Positions 48,945 to 57,305 of a stretch of 64,000 bases of DNA are shown one piece after another. The DNA is from Porphyridium purpureum. Its lineage: Eukaryota; Rhodophyta; Bangiophyceae; Porphyridiales; Porphyridiaceae. The stretch's first letter is position 1. Each line of letters opens with the position of its first letter. A model generated the notes under the pieces. The model ran no database searches. It was not told the DNA's origin and saw nothing but the letters and a program-made list of their open reading frames with translations. The DNA is taken from the NCBI GenBank assembly GCA_008690995.1, contig VRMN01000001.1, forward strand, positions 3,286,001 to 3,350,000, given 5' to 3'. The translations under genes were made by a program, and so were the position numbers.

Positions 48945-49772
48945 ATGAAGCGCGCGCTAGAGACGATTCCGCGACTTCGACGGCTGCCAAGGCAGCCGCA
49001 AGCGTCGGCAAATCTATCCCTGAAGGCGCGATCGCTCACGACGCAGCCACCCAGGCAGCCAGAACCAGAACCGCGGGGAAGGCAGTGGACGGGCAAGTGG
49101 GACCAGCGCTTAAACGCGGCAAATGCGATCACCACTGCCCGCATGTGCAGCGCTCCTGTGTTGGGCAACTGGATCATGACAGGAAACCTGGACGCTGCGC
49201 TTCTGGGCTTGGTCGTTGCCGGTGCATCGGACGTATTGGACGGCTACCTGGCGCGGCACCACGGCATGAGCACCGTCCTTGGCAGCTACCTGGACCCGCT
49301 CAGTGATAAGATCATGCTGCTGTGTGTGTATGGCGCCCTGGGAGCGACTGGGCTAGCACCGCTTCATGTTGCTGGCATTGTCATCGGCAGAGATGTGATT
49401 CAAATCGGTGCGTCCTTTGCTCTGCGCGGTTCGGACATCGGTGCAATTGTTTCAGCGCAGCCAGAACGAGATGCGCTCGCCAAGCCGCTCACAGTGACAG
49501 CCATCTCCAAGCTGAACACCGCGCTTCAGATCGCGTTCGCGCTGCTTGTGCTGGTCGACGGCTCTACTCGGACGCGCGCTTGGCTCTCAACTACGTGGGG
49601 CGGCGCGCAGGACGACCCAGCGAACAAAGTAAGTGCAGGCAGGGAAGAGACAAAAAAGGATAACAAAGAACTTTTAGATTGGCTGGGAAACGCAGTGGCA
49701 GTGTCGACCATCGCGGCGGGCGCCTCGTACGTGGTACCAGCGCTCCTCCGGCGGAGACGCGTGCGAGTGTGA
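48945..49772 (+). CDS. Cardiolipin synthase (CDP-alcohol phosphatidyltransferase type)
   Basis: 275 residues from the ATG at 48945 (MKRALETIPRLRRLPRQPQA), a typical mitochondrial presequence; an ATG at 48879 would add 22 residues. The catalytic CAP motif D-x2-D-G-x2-A-R-x8-G-x3-D-x3-D is intact: SDVLDGYLARHHG then STVLGSYLDPLSDK. Preceding AITTARMCSAPVLGNWI and later membrane helices match the eukaryotic cardiolipin synthase, which joins CDP-diacylglycerol to phosphatidylglycerol in the mitochondrial inner membrane. TGTACAG sits at 48880-48886, overlapping the upstream ATG, so a start of transcription near there would favour the 48945 start. Phosphatidylglycerophosphate synthase is a less likely alternative. 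Confidence 0.82.
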   Translation: MKRALETIPRLRRLPRQPQASANLSLKARSLTTQPPRQPEPEPRGRQWTGKWDQRLNAANAITTARMCSAPVLGNWIMTGNLDAALLGLVVAGASDVLDGYLARHHGMSTVLGSYLDPLSDKIMLLCVYGALGATGLAPLHVAGIVIGRDVIQIGASFALRGSDIGAIVSAQPERDALAKPLTVTAISKLNTALQIAFALLVLVDGSTRTRAWLSTTWGGAQDDPANKVSAGREETKKDNKELLDWLGNAVAVSTIAAGASYVVPALLRRRRVRV

Positions 49773-49821
49773 AACGCTGAGCCAGTAGTTCAGGTTGGCT
49801 GCGACAAGTCAACGCTGTGCG

Positions 49822-50109
49822 ATGAACTTTGAAAGCCGCTCGGACATGGAGCACACAAATAGCCCTGCAGGACAGCGTGCCGCATCCGCCGAGGACAAGG
49901 ACGCAAAGGCCCGGCAGGTCGCGCTGGAACTTTGTGAGGTTTTGAATCTGGAAGTGAGTGACGAAATCCTGCAGTCTATTCAGGGACTCTGTCACGCCGG
50001 CGTCGATCCCAGCGCGATTGCGTCCGCAGTGCGTGAGGCGCAGAGCGCTGCTGCAGAAGCTACGCGCGCTGCCGCTGATGCTGAATCTGTCGCGGTCAAG
50101 AAGCAGTAG
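49822..50109 (+). CDS. MZT1: MOZART1 (mitotic-spindle organizing protein 1)
   Basis: 95 residues from the ATG at 49822. After a 25-residue polar start comes the short three-helix MOZART1 core: RQVALELCEVLNLEVSDEIL, QSIQGLCHAGVDPSAIASAV and REAQSAAAEATRAAADAESV. The G-[VI]-[DN]-P-x-A-[IL] turn and the length of about 80-95 residues are family hallmarks. MZT1 binds gamma-tubulin complex proteins and recruits the gamma-tubulin ring complex to microtubule-organising sites. The gene is easily missed because of its size. It lies 49 bp downstream of the cardiolipin synthase stop and converges on the hydrolase gene. Confidence 0.82.
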   Translation: MNFESRSDMEHTNSPAGQRAASAEDKDAKARQVALELCEVLNLEVSDEILQSIQGLCHAGVDPSAIASAVREAQSAAAEATRAAADAESVAVKKQ

Positions 50110-50170
50110 CGTGTGTGTATGTGTAGACCGTTTTCTTTTCATCTTCTTTTATTTGCATGTGGAAAATGGG

Positions 50171-50941
50171 TCAACTGCGCCCGGTAGTATCGCGACAATC
50201 ATTCACAAACTGCACAACATGGTCGGCTGCCAAGTCAGCGCATTGGACCCAAAAGTGATCGGCGTCAGGCTCCCATATGTGCCGAACGCGCCCATTCGTC
50301 GTACAACTCGAATTCGTCTCGAGCCAATTGACCAAGGCCTGCGTGTCTTCCTCAGAAGCAAAGGAGTCTTGGTGACCCGCTACCACACACAATGACGTGT
50401 CCTGCAAGTCCACGTGCAGGAGCTCCGGGACCCGCAGCCACCCCAGCAACAGCCTGGCGGCCCACCCCGCTGGGTATGAAACAGCGACCAGCCCACGGAT
50501 CCGTGAGCGCGCTGTGGCGTCATTCGCAAGAACGCGACCCCCGCCAGCAAGTGCCAGCGCGGCTCCGAAACTGTACCCGACAACAAAGAGTTGCGCGGGC
50601 TGCGCCATCGCCGCGAGCTGATCGCGGATGAGCGCCTCGACAACCGCCAACTCGTTGGTTCCTCGCCACGACCAGCCCATCCCGCCGAGTTCCGGCAGCA
50701 CGCACAGCACGCCGCCCCGAGCCAGCGCGCTCCCTAGTGCCATCGTGACGTGATCAAATCGCGACCCGCCCAGCTTTGGGTGTGGATGCAGCACAATAGC
50801 GCGATCACATGTCGCTAGCGCCGCACCCGTTCCCGTGTTGCCACGTGCCGTACACGGATACAGCTCAGTTGTTGTCACGCGCACTTCCTGAGTGCCCACA
50901 TAGACGGTGCGCAACACATCGTGACTTGACACTGGAGGCAT
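50171..50941 (-). CDS. Alpha/beta hydrolase
   Basis: 256 residues from the ATG at 50941. The fold is recognisable: strand AIVLHPHPKLGGSRFDHVTM (oxyanion HPHP segment), GVLCVLPELGGMGWS, the nucleophile elbow VVGYSFGAALALAGG (G-x-S-x-G with Ser), LVAVSYPAG, the acid-bearing strand SLCVVAGHQDSF and the catalytic His in EPDADHFW. HPHP-type hydrolases with this pattern (CocE/dienelactone-like, yeast/plant small hydrolases) act on esters or thioesters. The substrate is unknown. No signal peptide is evident. Confidence 0.8.
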   Translation of the reverse strand: MPPVSSHDVLRTVYVGTQEVRVTTTELYPCTARGNTGTGAALATCDRAIVLHPHPKLGGSRFDHVTMALGSALARGGVLCVLPELGGMGWSWRGTNELAVVEALIRDQLAAMAQPAQLFVVGYSFGAALALAGGGRVLANDATARSRIRGLVAVSYPAGWAARLLLGWLRVPELLHVDLQDTSLCVVAGHQDSFASEEDTQALVNWLETNSSCTTNGRVRHIWEPDADHFWVQCADLAADHVVQFVNDCRDTTGRS

Positions 50942-51063
50942 GTCGCGCAACGAAGCAATCAAGACGAACAAGTACCCTTTTCCGGGCCAGCTTTACTTTC
51001 GAGAGCCGTTCGTGCAAGCGCGTGTAAATAGACGGGCAAGAATGGGTACGTGAGCCCAGCTTC

Positions 51064-51360
51064 TCAGGAAGCCTCCTGATTCGGCACCGGCATGTCAGAC
51101 GATACATGCGTATCCGCTGCTGCCTTCTCATTCTGCTGACGCCAATACTCCTCCTTCTTGCGCTTGGTAGCAACGCGCACTCGGCGCTCATACTCGGTGT
51201 CCTGGCACGTCATGTATGCCTTGCGTTCTGGCATGCACTTGTTCGGATTCCACCACGTATCCCAGCGACATTCGTTCAGCGGGATCAAGAGGTGTGCGCA
51301 GTTGTCGCGCCATGCTAGGGGAACATGTGCGCGGCGCATTTCCTCCTTGGTGGCGATCAT
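51064..51360 (-). CDS. NDUFB7: NADH dehydrogenase (complex I) subunit NDUFB7/B18
   Basis: 98 residues from the ATG at 51360. The core matches NDUFB7: MRRAHVPLAWRDNCAHLLIP then LNECRWDTWWNPNKC and MPERKAYMTCQDTEYERRV. The twin CX9C pairs (CAHLLIPLNEC and CMPERKAYMTC) form a CHCH hairpin on the intermembrane-space side of complex I. The length is close to the 100-137 of other eukaryotes. The charged C-terminus is typical. It needs no cleavable presequence, as it is trapped by Mia40. Confidence 0.9.
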   Translation of the reverse strand: MIATKEEMRRAHVPLAWRDNCAHLLIPLNECRWDTWWNPNKCMPERKAYMTCQDTEYERRVRVATKRKKEEYWRQQNEKAAADTHVSSDMPVPNQEAS

Positions 51361-51632
51361 TGGCGCTGCATTCGAAAAGAAGAGCAAAAGAGAACGAAAT
51401 ACCACGGCGTTGGGAGATAGTAAGCATTGAAGGGATTACGAATTGCGAGATCACGACCGACGGTTCAAGCAACGCATTTCATGCGGAAGAAAAATTGAAA
51501 GAAAAAAAAAAAAAAAGAGAACGACACCAACACGGCAATATCCAAACAAGAAACAAAGCCCATCGTCACGCGCCGTAAAGAAGAAAAATTTAAGAGACGG
51601 TCAGCAAGCGACTCCATAATCAAGGCAGCGCG

Positions 51633-51833
51633 TCACACACGGGAGCCGGTCTCTTGCGCGCCACTTCTCAAGCGGATGCACGACCACGTCCGTGTTGTGT
51701 GTTGGCTACAATCGCGCGCGTGCTGCGCTAGTGTGCATGAAACCGTGGGCGGCTGCGCGCCACCGCGAAACGTACGTTTCTCATCTGGATCTTTCTCATG
51801 TGCCGCACCGTGTCCATGATCATGCCCTCCCAT
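51633..51833 (-). CDS. Possible small His-rich protein (start MGGHDHGHG)
   Basis: A 66-residue frame begins MGGHDHGHGAAHEKDPDEKR at the ATG 51833. The sense strand upstream (51860-51930) is the purine-rich GA/GT leader seen before confirmed genes, which argues that a leftward gene starts here. A GTACGT donor-like site just after DEK (about 51777) means that a short intron is possible and the frame beyond DEK may not be the real one. The His/Gly start resembles some small complex I subunits of plants, but no firm identity can be given. 51361-51632 between this and NDUFB7 holds only an A-rich run near 51497-51516. Confidence 0.35.
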   Translation of the reverse strand: MGGHDHGHGAAHEKDPDEKRTFRGGAQPPTVSCTLAQHARDCSQHTTRTWSCIRLRSGAQETGSRV

Positions 51834-52067
51834 GATGACCGCACCACCCAGACCACAACCCTTCAAGCCGTCTCTTCCTCTCTCTCTCACACAAACACAA
51901 TCCCTTCTCTCCCTTCTTCCCCACACTCATCACGACTATTACTGGCAGCGTATATCAATGCGCCGCAACCTGGTATGCTCGTGGCGTTCACACACCATTT
52001 ACTAGTCAGTCTGGCTGTTTTCATAGAAAAACCGAAAGGGCTTCAGCGCCACAATGAGTGTACCCAA

Positions 52068-52085
52068 CTGTACATTTGTGTACAG
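52068..52085. promoter_or_regulatory. Perfect inverted repeat CTGTACA-TTTG-TGTACAG in a divergent promoter
   Basis: CTGTACA at 52068-52074 and TGTACAG at 52079-52085 flank a 4-base spacer. The right arm points at the DHHC gene (ATG 52182), the left arm at the leftward genes (51833, 51360). Both arms match the TGTACAG found upstream of several other genes in the window. The purine-rich leader of the DHHC gene follows directly. Surrounding 51834-52067 has no gene. Confidence 0.55.
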
Positions 52086-52181
52086 TGAGTGAGAACGCGC
52101 GGTTCGGTTCGAGTGGTGTGGGACTTGCGGCGGGGAATTGGATGGGGGAGCGAGGGGGGAAGAGGTTGGGATGAAGCGGGG

Positions 52182-53081
52182 ATGGTCGGAGCGCGATATG
52201 ACAAGGAATGGTACCGCGGCAACCACCTGTTTCCCTGCGGGGGACGGGTGATTGTGGGGCCCAAGTGGCCCGGGTTGTTCCTGACGCTGGGGCTGTTGCT
52301 GCTGGGCCTGGGCGTTGGCGTCGCGACATGCGCGTGGATGATGCTCGAGCAAGGACCGCCCAGCGCGCCCCGTCCGTACAGAGAGCTTGGCATCGGGCTC
52401 GTCGTGCCGTTTGTGCTCATGTGGATGCTCGCGCTCGCGTTTCTAGTGCGCGTGAGCTTGACAGACCCGGGCGTCGTCAGGAGTTCCGAGACTGAGCCGC
52501 CAGGCATGCGCGCAGACGGCGAGCAGCAGGGCAACCGCATGCGAAGGCTACCCGTCACAATTGATGGAGTTCTGTACAAACACCGATTTTGCGAAACCTG
52601 CCGAATCTGGCGCCCGCTGCGATGCAGTCATTGCGCTGTGTGCAACGCGTGCATTGACCGCTTCGACCATCACTGCCCGTGGCTCGCGGGCTGCGTGGGA
52701 CGCCGCAACTATCGCCATTATGTCTTCTTCTGCTTCTTTACCTGCATGAGCTGCATCATACAGATGGCGATTGGTATTGTGCAACTGACTCGTCCCAAAT
52801 GCGACGAGAGCGGCGACGAGTGTCTGTGGCTGAGCTGGGGAGTCGTCACCGCAATTTTGTGTGTCGTTGAGGGCGGCTTCTTCTCGATGATGACGCTGTC
52901 CCTTGTGAGCTACCACACCTTCCTTATGTGGCAGAACATGACGACCAAGGAGCACAAGCAGCAGGGACGCGAGCACCCCGAGCCCGAGCGCGGCTGGCCA
53001 AGTGTGAAATCGATTCTTTTTGGAAGGTTGCCTCCTAGCGCTTTTGAACCATTACAATCTCAAAAGCAGAATAATTTATAG
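52182..53081 (+). CDS. DHHC-type protein S-palmitoyltransferase
   Basis: 299 residues from the ATG at 52182. Two membrane helices (about 29-55 and 72-95) lead to a DPG motif (TDPGVV). The cysteine-rich domain follows: FCETCRIWRPLRCSHCAVCN, then ACIDRFDHHCPWLAGCVGRR with the catalytic DHHC, and NYRHYVFFCFF. Two further helices follow and NMTTKEHKQQ provides the TTxE motif. Such enzymes acylate cysteines of cytosolic proteins at Golgi, plasma or vacuole membranes. It is complete. The predicted acylated protein at 58.2 kb (Gly2/Cys4) is the kind of substrate such enzymes use. Confidence 0.93.
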   Translation: MVGARYDKEWYRGNHLFPCGGRVIVGPKWPGLFLTLGLLLLGLGVGVATCAWMMLEQGPPSAPRPYRELGIGLVVPFVLMWMLALAFLVRVSLTDPGVVRSSETEPPGMRADGEQQGNRMRRLPVTIDGVLYKHRFCETCRIWRPLRCSHCAVCNACIDRFDHHCPWLAGCVGRRNYRHYVFFCFFTCMSCIIQMAIGIVQLTRPKCDESGDECLWLSWGVVTAILCVVEGGFFSMMTLSLVSYHTFLMWQNMTTKEHKQQGREHPEPERGWPSVKSILFGRLPPSAFEPLQSQKQNNL

Positions 53082-53199
53082 ATCACATTATTGTCAAGTT
53101 GTTCTTGTTGTCCGCACAGTGAGGTTGAGCAAGGAAACTGCCTCTGCCTCTACCTTTGCCTGTACTTCTGCCTCTGCGCATGTACATGTGGAATCGACC

Positions 53200-53901
53200 T
53201 CACGGGGATTTTGTACCATCGGCCCCTGCCATAAAGTTAAACGTGACAGCTTTCTCATCATTTCCGCGACCGTGATTCTGCACTGAAGTTGCGAGTGAGT
53301 TCGGAGTGAAGGTCGATGGCATCTCATGTGCGTCGCGCGGCAAAATCATTTGTGATCCTTCTCGTACACCCTCGGCTTCGACAAGGTGGTTCTCCTGAGG
53401 CACTACGTCATTCCGTGAGCCTCTGGGACTGACGGAACTTTGATGTGCTTCCCGCAAATTTCCTGCACCAAGTGAGCTATCGCGATCACTTGCATTCGGC
53501 TGCTGTGCCTCCTTCTTAGCCCTAAAGTAACCCACAACCGCAAAGACTAGCACCTGCAACATTGCAAAACCAGCCAGCACTGACAGCGCCACCCACCCGC
53601 TGGAAGTGGGAACGCCTGCGCACCAGCAGTCAATCACAGTTGTATTTATGGCCGGATCATCCCGCGGTACGAGTGGCGCTGTGACACAACACTTCCACTC
53701 GAACATCCAGTTGTTCTCTGGGCAAAAGCAGAACGTGTTGCCCTGCAGGAAAGGATAAGAGATGCAGTCGTCATCCGACACGGTCAACTCGCACTGGGGA
53801 AACGTCGACGAAAAAGTCACGCCGTCTTGCCCAAGTGCGCAGCGGCGCAGCGCGAAGAGCACGAACAGCGCGAACAAAGCGCTCCGGCCTCGCGGCAGCA
53901 T
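53200..53901 (-). CDS. Type I membrane protein of unknown function, Cys-rich ectodomain
   Basis: 233 residues from the ATG at 53901. A signal peptide (1-24, ALFALFVLFALRRCALG) is followed by an extracytosolic segment of about 85 residues with nine Cys (CELTVSDDDCISYPFLQGNT, FCFCPENNWMFEWKCCV, DCWCAG). A membrane helix follows (about 104-126, VALSVLAGFAMLQVLVFAVV), then a 100-residue polar cytosolic tail. NTT is a possible N-glycosylation site. The family is not recognised. It may be a surface or endomembrane receptor-like protein. It is head-to-head with AGM1, 62 bp apart. Confidence 0.7.
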   Translation of the reverse strand: MLPRGRSALFALFVLFALRRCALGQDGVTFSSTFPQCELTVSDDDCISYPFLQGNTFCFCPENNWMFEWKCCVTAPLVPRDDPAINTTVIDCWCAGVPTSSGWVALSVLAGFAMLQVLVFAVVGYFRAKKEAQQPNASDRDSSLGAGNLREAHQSSVSPRGSRNDVVPQENHLVEAEGVREGSQMILPRDAHEMPSTFTPNSLATSVQNHGRGNDEKAVTFNFMAGADGTKSP

Positions 53902-53963
53902 CGTACCCCTTTTCTCGCTCTTCCGCTTCGCCTGTTGAGTCGCGCAGAAAAGCAGAAGGGACT

Positions 53964-55625
53964 ATGGAAGGTGGGGTGGACGAGTGGATGCACGTGTATG
54001 GTGAGTTGGAGAAACAAAGCGCTGGAATTGATGAGCACCATGTCGCGTTGCGATACGGAACGGGCGGCTTCCGAGCGCCCGCGCATTTGCTGCCGCGCGT
54101 GGTCATGCGGTGTGCGGTACTTATGGCGCTACGGTCCATGCAGGACGGAGCGCGAGTCACTGGTCTTATGATCACGGCGTCTCACAACCCAGAGTGCGAC
54201 AATGGAGTAAAGATGGTGGAGAGCAGTGGACATATGTTGGACGGACGCTGGGAAGTGTCTGCCGAGGCATTTGTGGCGTGTCGTGAGGAGCACGCGTGCG
54301 CCAAGTGGGTGCAGAGTCTCATTGAAGGCGAACGCATTCAAGTTTACCGCGCACGTGACGCAGCAGTGTTGTTGGGCTTTGACACGAGAAGAAGCTCGCC
54401 CGATTTAGCATTTCTCGCGGAACGCGCCATCGAGAGTGTCGGTGCAAAGGTTGTGCGGCTCGGTTTGGTGACGACACCTCAGCTGCACTTCTGTGTGCGC
54501 CGTACTAACACATCGACGAAGCCTTGGATGGCTGCCCCAGTAATTTGTCGCTCGGATGATTATGTTGGAGAGCTTGCTTCATCGTTCACACAATTAACGC
54601 GCCTTTCTGCACCGGCTCGAGGACCGCGCGTGCAAGTTCATGTGGATTGTGCTCATGGTGTTGGTGCTGTCGCCATGCGAGCACTTTGCGCCAAACTCCC
54701 AGATGAGCTAGCGGGTGCTTTTGTCGTATTCAACCACGAGTCTGATCCGCACGGAGTTCTGAATGAGAGATGTGGCGCGGATTATGTACAGAAGCAGCGG
54801 TGCTTTCCAGACGGCGCACCCCAGAATTGTTCGCATCTTGCCAGTCTGGACGGCGACGCGGATCGGCTCGTACTGGCTTTCAAGGACCCACAGAACATGG
54901 ATTTGTGCTTGCTGGACGGTGACTTTTTTGTCGTGCTGCTGGCGCATTATTTTTCCGGTCTCATGAAGGAGATTGACCTCTACTGGAGCGCAACCGGTCA
55001 ACGGCGCTCAATCGGAATTGGTGTGGTGCAAACTGCCTACTCGAATGGCGCAGCAAAGGAGATACTGATGAAACTGGATTTTGTGCAAGTGGCCATGGCG
55101 CATACTGGCGTGAAGTACCTTGAAAAGGAAGCACTGAAATTTGACATTGGCATGTACTGGGAACCAAACGGCCACGGAACGGTCTTGTTTTCCGAGTCGC
55201 TTCTGGCGTCGATGAGCGATGCTCATCCTGCAATGGAACGGCTGCGGCTGTATTCTCGATTGGTCAACCAGGCCGTGGGGGATGGCATTGCTGATCTACT
55301 TTTGATTCAGGTTGTGCTGCAGGACACACAGATTGGCCTGCATGATTGGTATGCCATGTATACGCCTCGTCCGAGCAAGAATCTTGTGGTCAAGGTCAAA
55401 GACAAGAATGCAATCGAGACATGCGACTTTGACCGGCGCGTGACGCGCCCAGAGCGATTGCAGCCCTGCGTGGACCAGGCGATCGCAAAGTATCCTAATG
55501 GGCGCGCCTTTGTAAGGCCGAGCGGGACAGAGGACGTGGTGCGCGTGTACGCCGAGGCGCATTCGTGGGAGTCAGCGAATTCACTAGCTGAAGAAATTGC
55601 TGCCCATGTGGGAGCGTGGTGCTAA
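53964..55625 (+). CDS. AGM1: Phosphoacetylglucosamine mutase (AGM1/PGM3)
   Basis: 553 residues from the ATG at 53964, close to the family length of about 540. Order: ALRYGTGGFRAPAHLL, the phosphoserine loop ITASHNPECDNGVKMV with Ser73, LGFDTRRSSPDLAFLAERAI, metal-binding LASLDGDADRLVLAF, QTAYSNGAAKEILMK, YWEPNGHGTVLFSE and the final phosphate-binding VRPSGTEDVVRVYAEA. It interconverts GlcNAc-6-P and GlcNAc-1-P, feeding UDP-GlcNAc for N-glycans, GPI anchors and polysaccharide. All catalytic motifs are intact. Confidence 0.95.
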   Translation: MEGGVDEWMHVYGELEKQSAGIDEHHVALRYGTGGFRAPAHLLPRVVMRCAVLMALRSMQDGARVTGLMITASHNPECDNGVKMVESSGHMLDGRWEVSAEAFVACREEHACAKWVQSLIEGERIQVYRARDAAVLLGFDTRRSSPDLAFLAERAIESVGAKVVRLGLVTTPQLHFCVRRTNTSTKPWMAAPVICRSDDYVGELASSFTQLTRLSAPARGPRVQVHVDCAHGVGAVAMRALCAKLPDELAGAFVVFNHESDPHGVLNERCGADYVQKQRCFPDGAPQNCSHLASLDGDADRLVLAFKDPQNMDLCLLDGDFFVVLLAHYFSGLMKEIDLYWSATGQRRSIGIGVVQTAYSNGAAKEILMKLDFVQVAMAHTGVKYLEKEALKFDIGMYWEPNGHGTVLFSESLLASMSDAHPAMERLRLYSRLVNQAVGDGIADLLLIQVVLQDTQIGLHDWYAMYTPRPSKNLVVKVKDKNAIETCDFDRRVTRPERLQPCVDQAIAKYPNGRAFVRPSGTEDVVRVYAEAHSWESANSLAEEIAAHVGAWC

Positions 55626-55706
55626 ACGCGACAATGCACGTTTTAATAACTATTATGGAGCTTTCAAACCGAGAGAGCTCAAGGATTTGACATAAAATCC
55701 GATCTA

Positions 55707-57305
55707 TCACACGCGGATGGCTCGCGCAAGTCCGAGCCTCAGTCGAACCCACAGAAACAGCGCTGCAAGCCTTCGACGGAACCAGCGTAGCCAGGTGAGG
55801 CTGCGTGGCCGGCCGAGCCCCCAGAACATGCGGAACCTAAAGTTGCTCATGGCGCGACGATAGTGGAGGTTGCGAGTCACAGCGGTCGCCGCCTGCCAAT
55901 TCCAGCGCTCGGCTTCCTTGCGCGCTTCGAGCGCCATGACGTCGCGCTTTTCCTTGTTTTCCAGCAGAGAACGCACACACGCGATCGCGTCTTGTGCATT
56001 GCCTGGCTCAAACAGAAGCCCATTCTGACCATGCGAAATTAAGTCTGGAACGCCGCCCGCGCGCGCCCCCACGACGGGAACACCGCTGGCCATGGACTCC
56101 ATCACCACGAAACCAAGCGTTTCCGATTCACTTGGCATCACAAACAGATCTGCCGACGCAAATGCCTGCGACAACTCAACGCCGGACATCTGACCCATGA
56201 AAACGACCGAGCCGCGGTGCTCGGCGAACGTCGCCTTTTCGAGCTCGTCGCGCACGGGACCGTTGCCGACCAGCGCCAGCCGAGTGTTGGGTATGGCGTT
56301 CAGCACATGCTTGATAAAAGGAAGGTTCTTTTCTGCGCCAAGCCGGCCCACATAAACGAGAAGCGGTGCGTCCGGGTGCCCACCGGACATGCGCATGCGC
56401 ATATCCGAGCTGCGGTACTGTGGGTTGAACACGTCTGTGTCGACGCCCTTGCGCCATAATCCCACACGTTCGACCCCATTGGCCAATAGTTCGTTGCACA
56501 GCTGCGGCGATGTGGCGAGCGTGGCGTCCGCGCGGTTATGCACAAAGCGAATGAACCACCATGCGAGCTTCTCGAAGAACGCGAGACCGTACGCTCGCGC
56601 GTACACGGGCAAATGCGTGTGGTACGAGAAAAGCATGGGTACACGCAGAAGGCGCGCGTAGAGCATGGTGGTGAAGACCATGAAGCCCGGAGTGCTGACG
56701 TGCAGCACGTCCGGTTGGAATGCCTTGAGCGCTGCGTAGACGCCGCGAAACCCAAAAGACAGCGTAATGTGCTTGTACAGAGGGAAGCGGAAGCCGCGCA
56801 CGTTGATGATCTTGGCGCCTTCGAACTCGCTGGGTGCGTCTGGCGAGTTGTCTGGGGTGATCACCAGCACTTCGTCGCCTGCCTGGTTCAACCACTTGAG
56901 CAGCGTCTTGAAGCGATTGCTGTACCCGCTCACGTGGGTAAACGGTGTTGGCTCCACCACGATCGCAATCTTCCTGCGAGGCTGGAAGTTGAGCTCGAGC
57001 TCTGGCTCACTGCCCATGTATTTTGTATAATTTCGCCCACTCGAAGACGATTGACCCGGAGTGCCATGCGCGCTCCTTTGCTCCTGCTCCTGCTGTTCTG
57101 GCGATGACAAGTCGGGCATTGGCGCACTCGCGACGACCACTTTCGTCGGCCTTCTGACCGCACGCAGACGCCGACACGGCGGAGAATAGCACACGGCGCG
57201 GTGCGCACGTTCTGTGCGCGCGTCCAAACGCCGCACGCCAGGCGCATGGTTCACAGCAAACATGGCCGGCGCCACGCCACACGCTCTTGCTCCGTGGGAA
57301 TCCAT
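55707..57305 (-). CDS. SQD2: UDP-sulfoquinovose:diacylglycerol sulfoquinovosyltransferase (SQD2-like)
   Basis: 532 residues from the ATG at 57305. The first 75 residues are Ala/Arg/Ser-rich, fitting a plastid transit peptide. The GT4 domain follows: IAIVVEPTPFTHVSGYSNRF at about 110-129, GDEVLVITPD, DVLHVSTPGFMVFTTMLYA, FSYHTHLPVYARAYGL, LWRKGVDTDVFNP, the sugar-nucleotide site LLVYVGRLGAEKNLPF and SESETLGFVVMESMASGVPV. The VSGYxNRF and YHTHxPVY phrases are diagnostic for SQD2. It makes the sulfolipid SQDG of thylakoid membranes, placing the organism among plastid-bearing algae. The leader region carries ACCC and CA microsatellites. Confidence 0.92.
   Translation of the reverse strand: MDSHGARACGVAPAMFAVNHAPGVRRLDARTERAHRAVCYSPPCRRLRAVRRPTKVVVASAPMPDLSSPEQQEQEQRSAHGTPGQSSSSGRNYTKYMGSEPELELNFQPRRKIAIVVEPTPFTHVSGYSNRFKTLLKWLNQAGDEVLVITPDNSPDAPSEFEGAKIINVRGFRFPLYKHITLSFGFRGVYAALKAFQPDVLHVSTPGFMVFTTMLYARLLRVPMLFSYHTHLPVYARAYGLAFFEKLAWWFIRFVHNRADATLATSPQLCNELLANGVERVGLWRKGVDTDVFNPQYRSSDMRMRMSGGHPDAPLLVYVGRLGAEKNLPFIKHVLNAIPNTRLALVGNGPVRDELEKATFAEHRGSVVFMGQMSGVELSQAFASADLFVMPSESETLGFVVMESMASGVPVVGARAGGVPDLISHGQNGLLFEPGNAQDAIACVRSLLENKEKRDVMALEARKEAERWNWQAATAVTRNLHYRRAMSNFRFRMFWGLGRPRSLTWLRWFRRRLAALFLWVRLRLGLARAIRV

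Noticed and set aside
47987-49177. 396-codon minus-strand frame opposite the 48363 gene and cardiolipin synthase
   Set aside because: No conserved motif. The + strand holds a complete CDP-alcohol phosphatidyltransferase signature in this interval.
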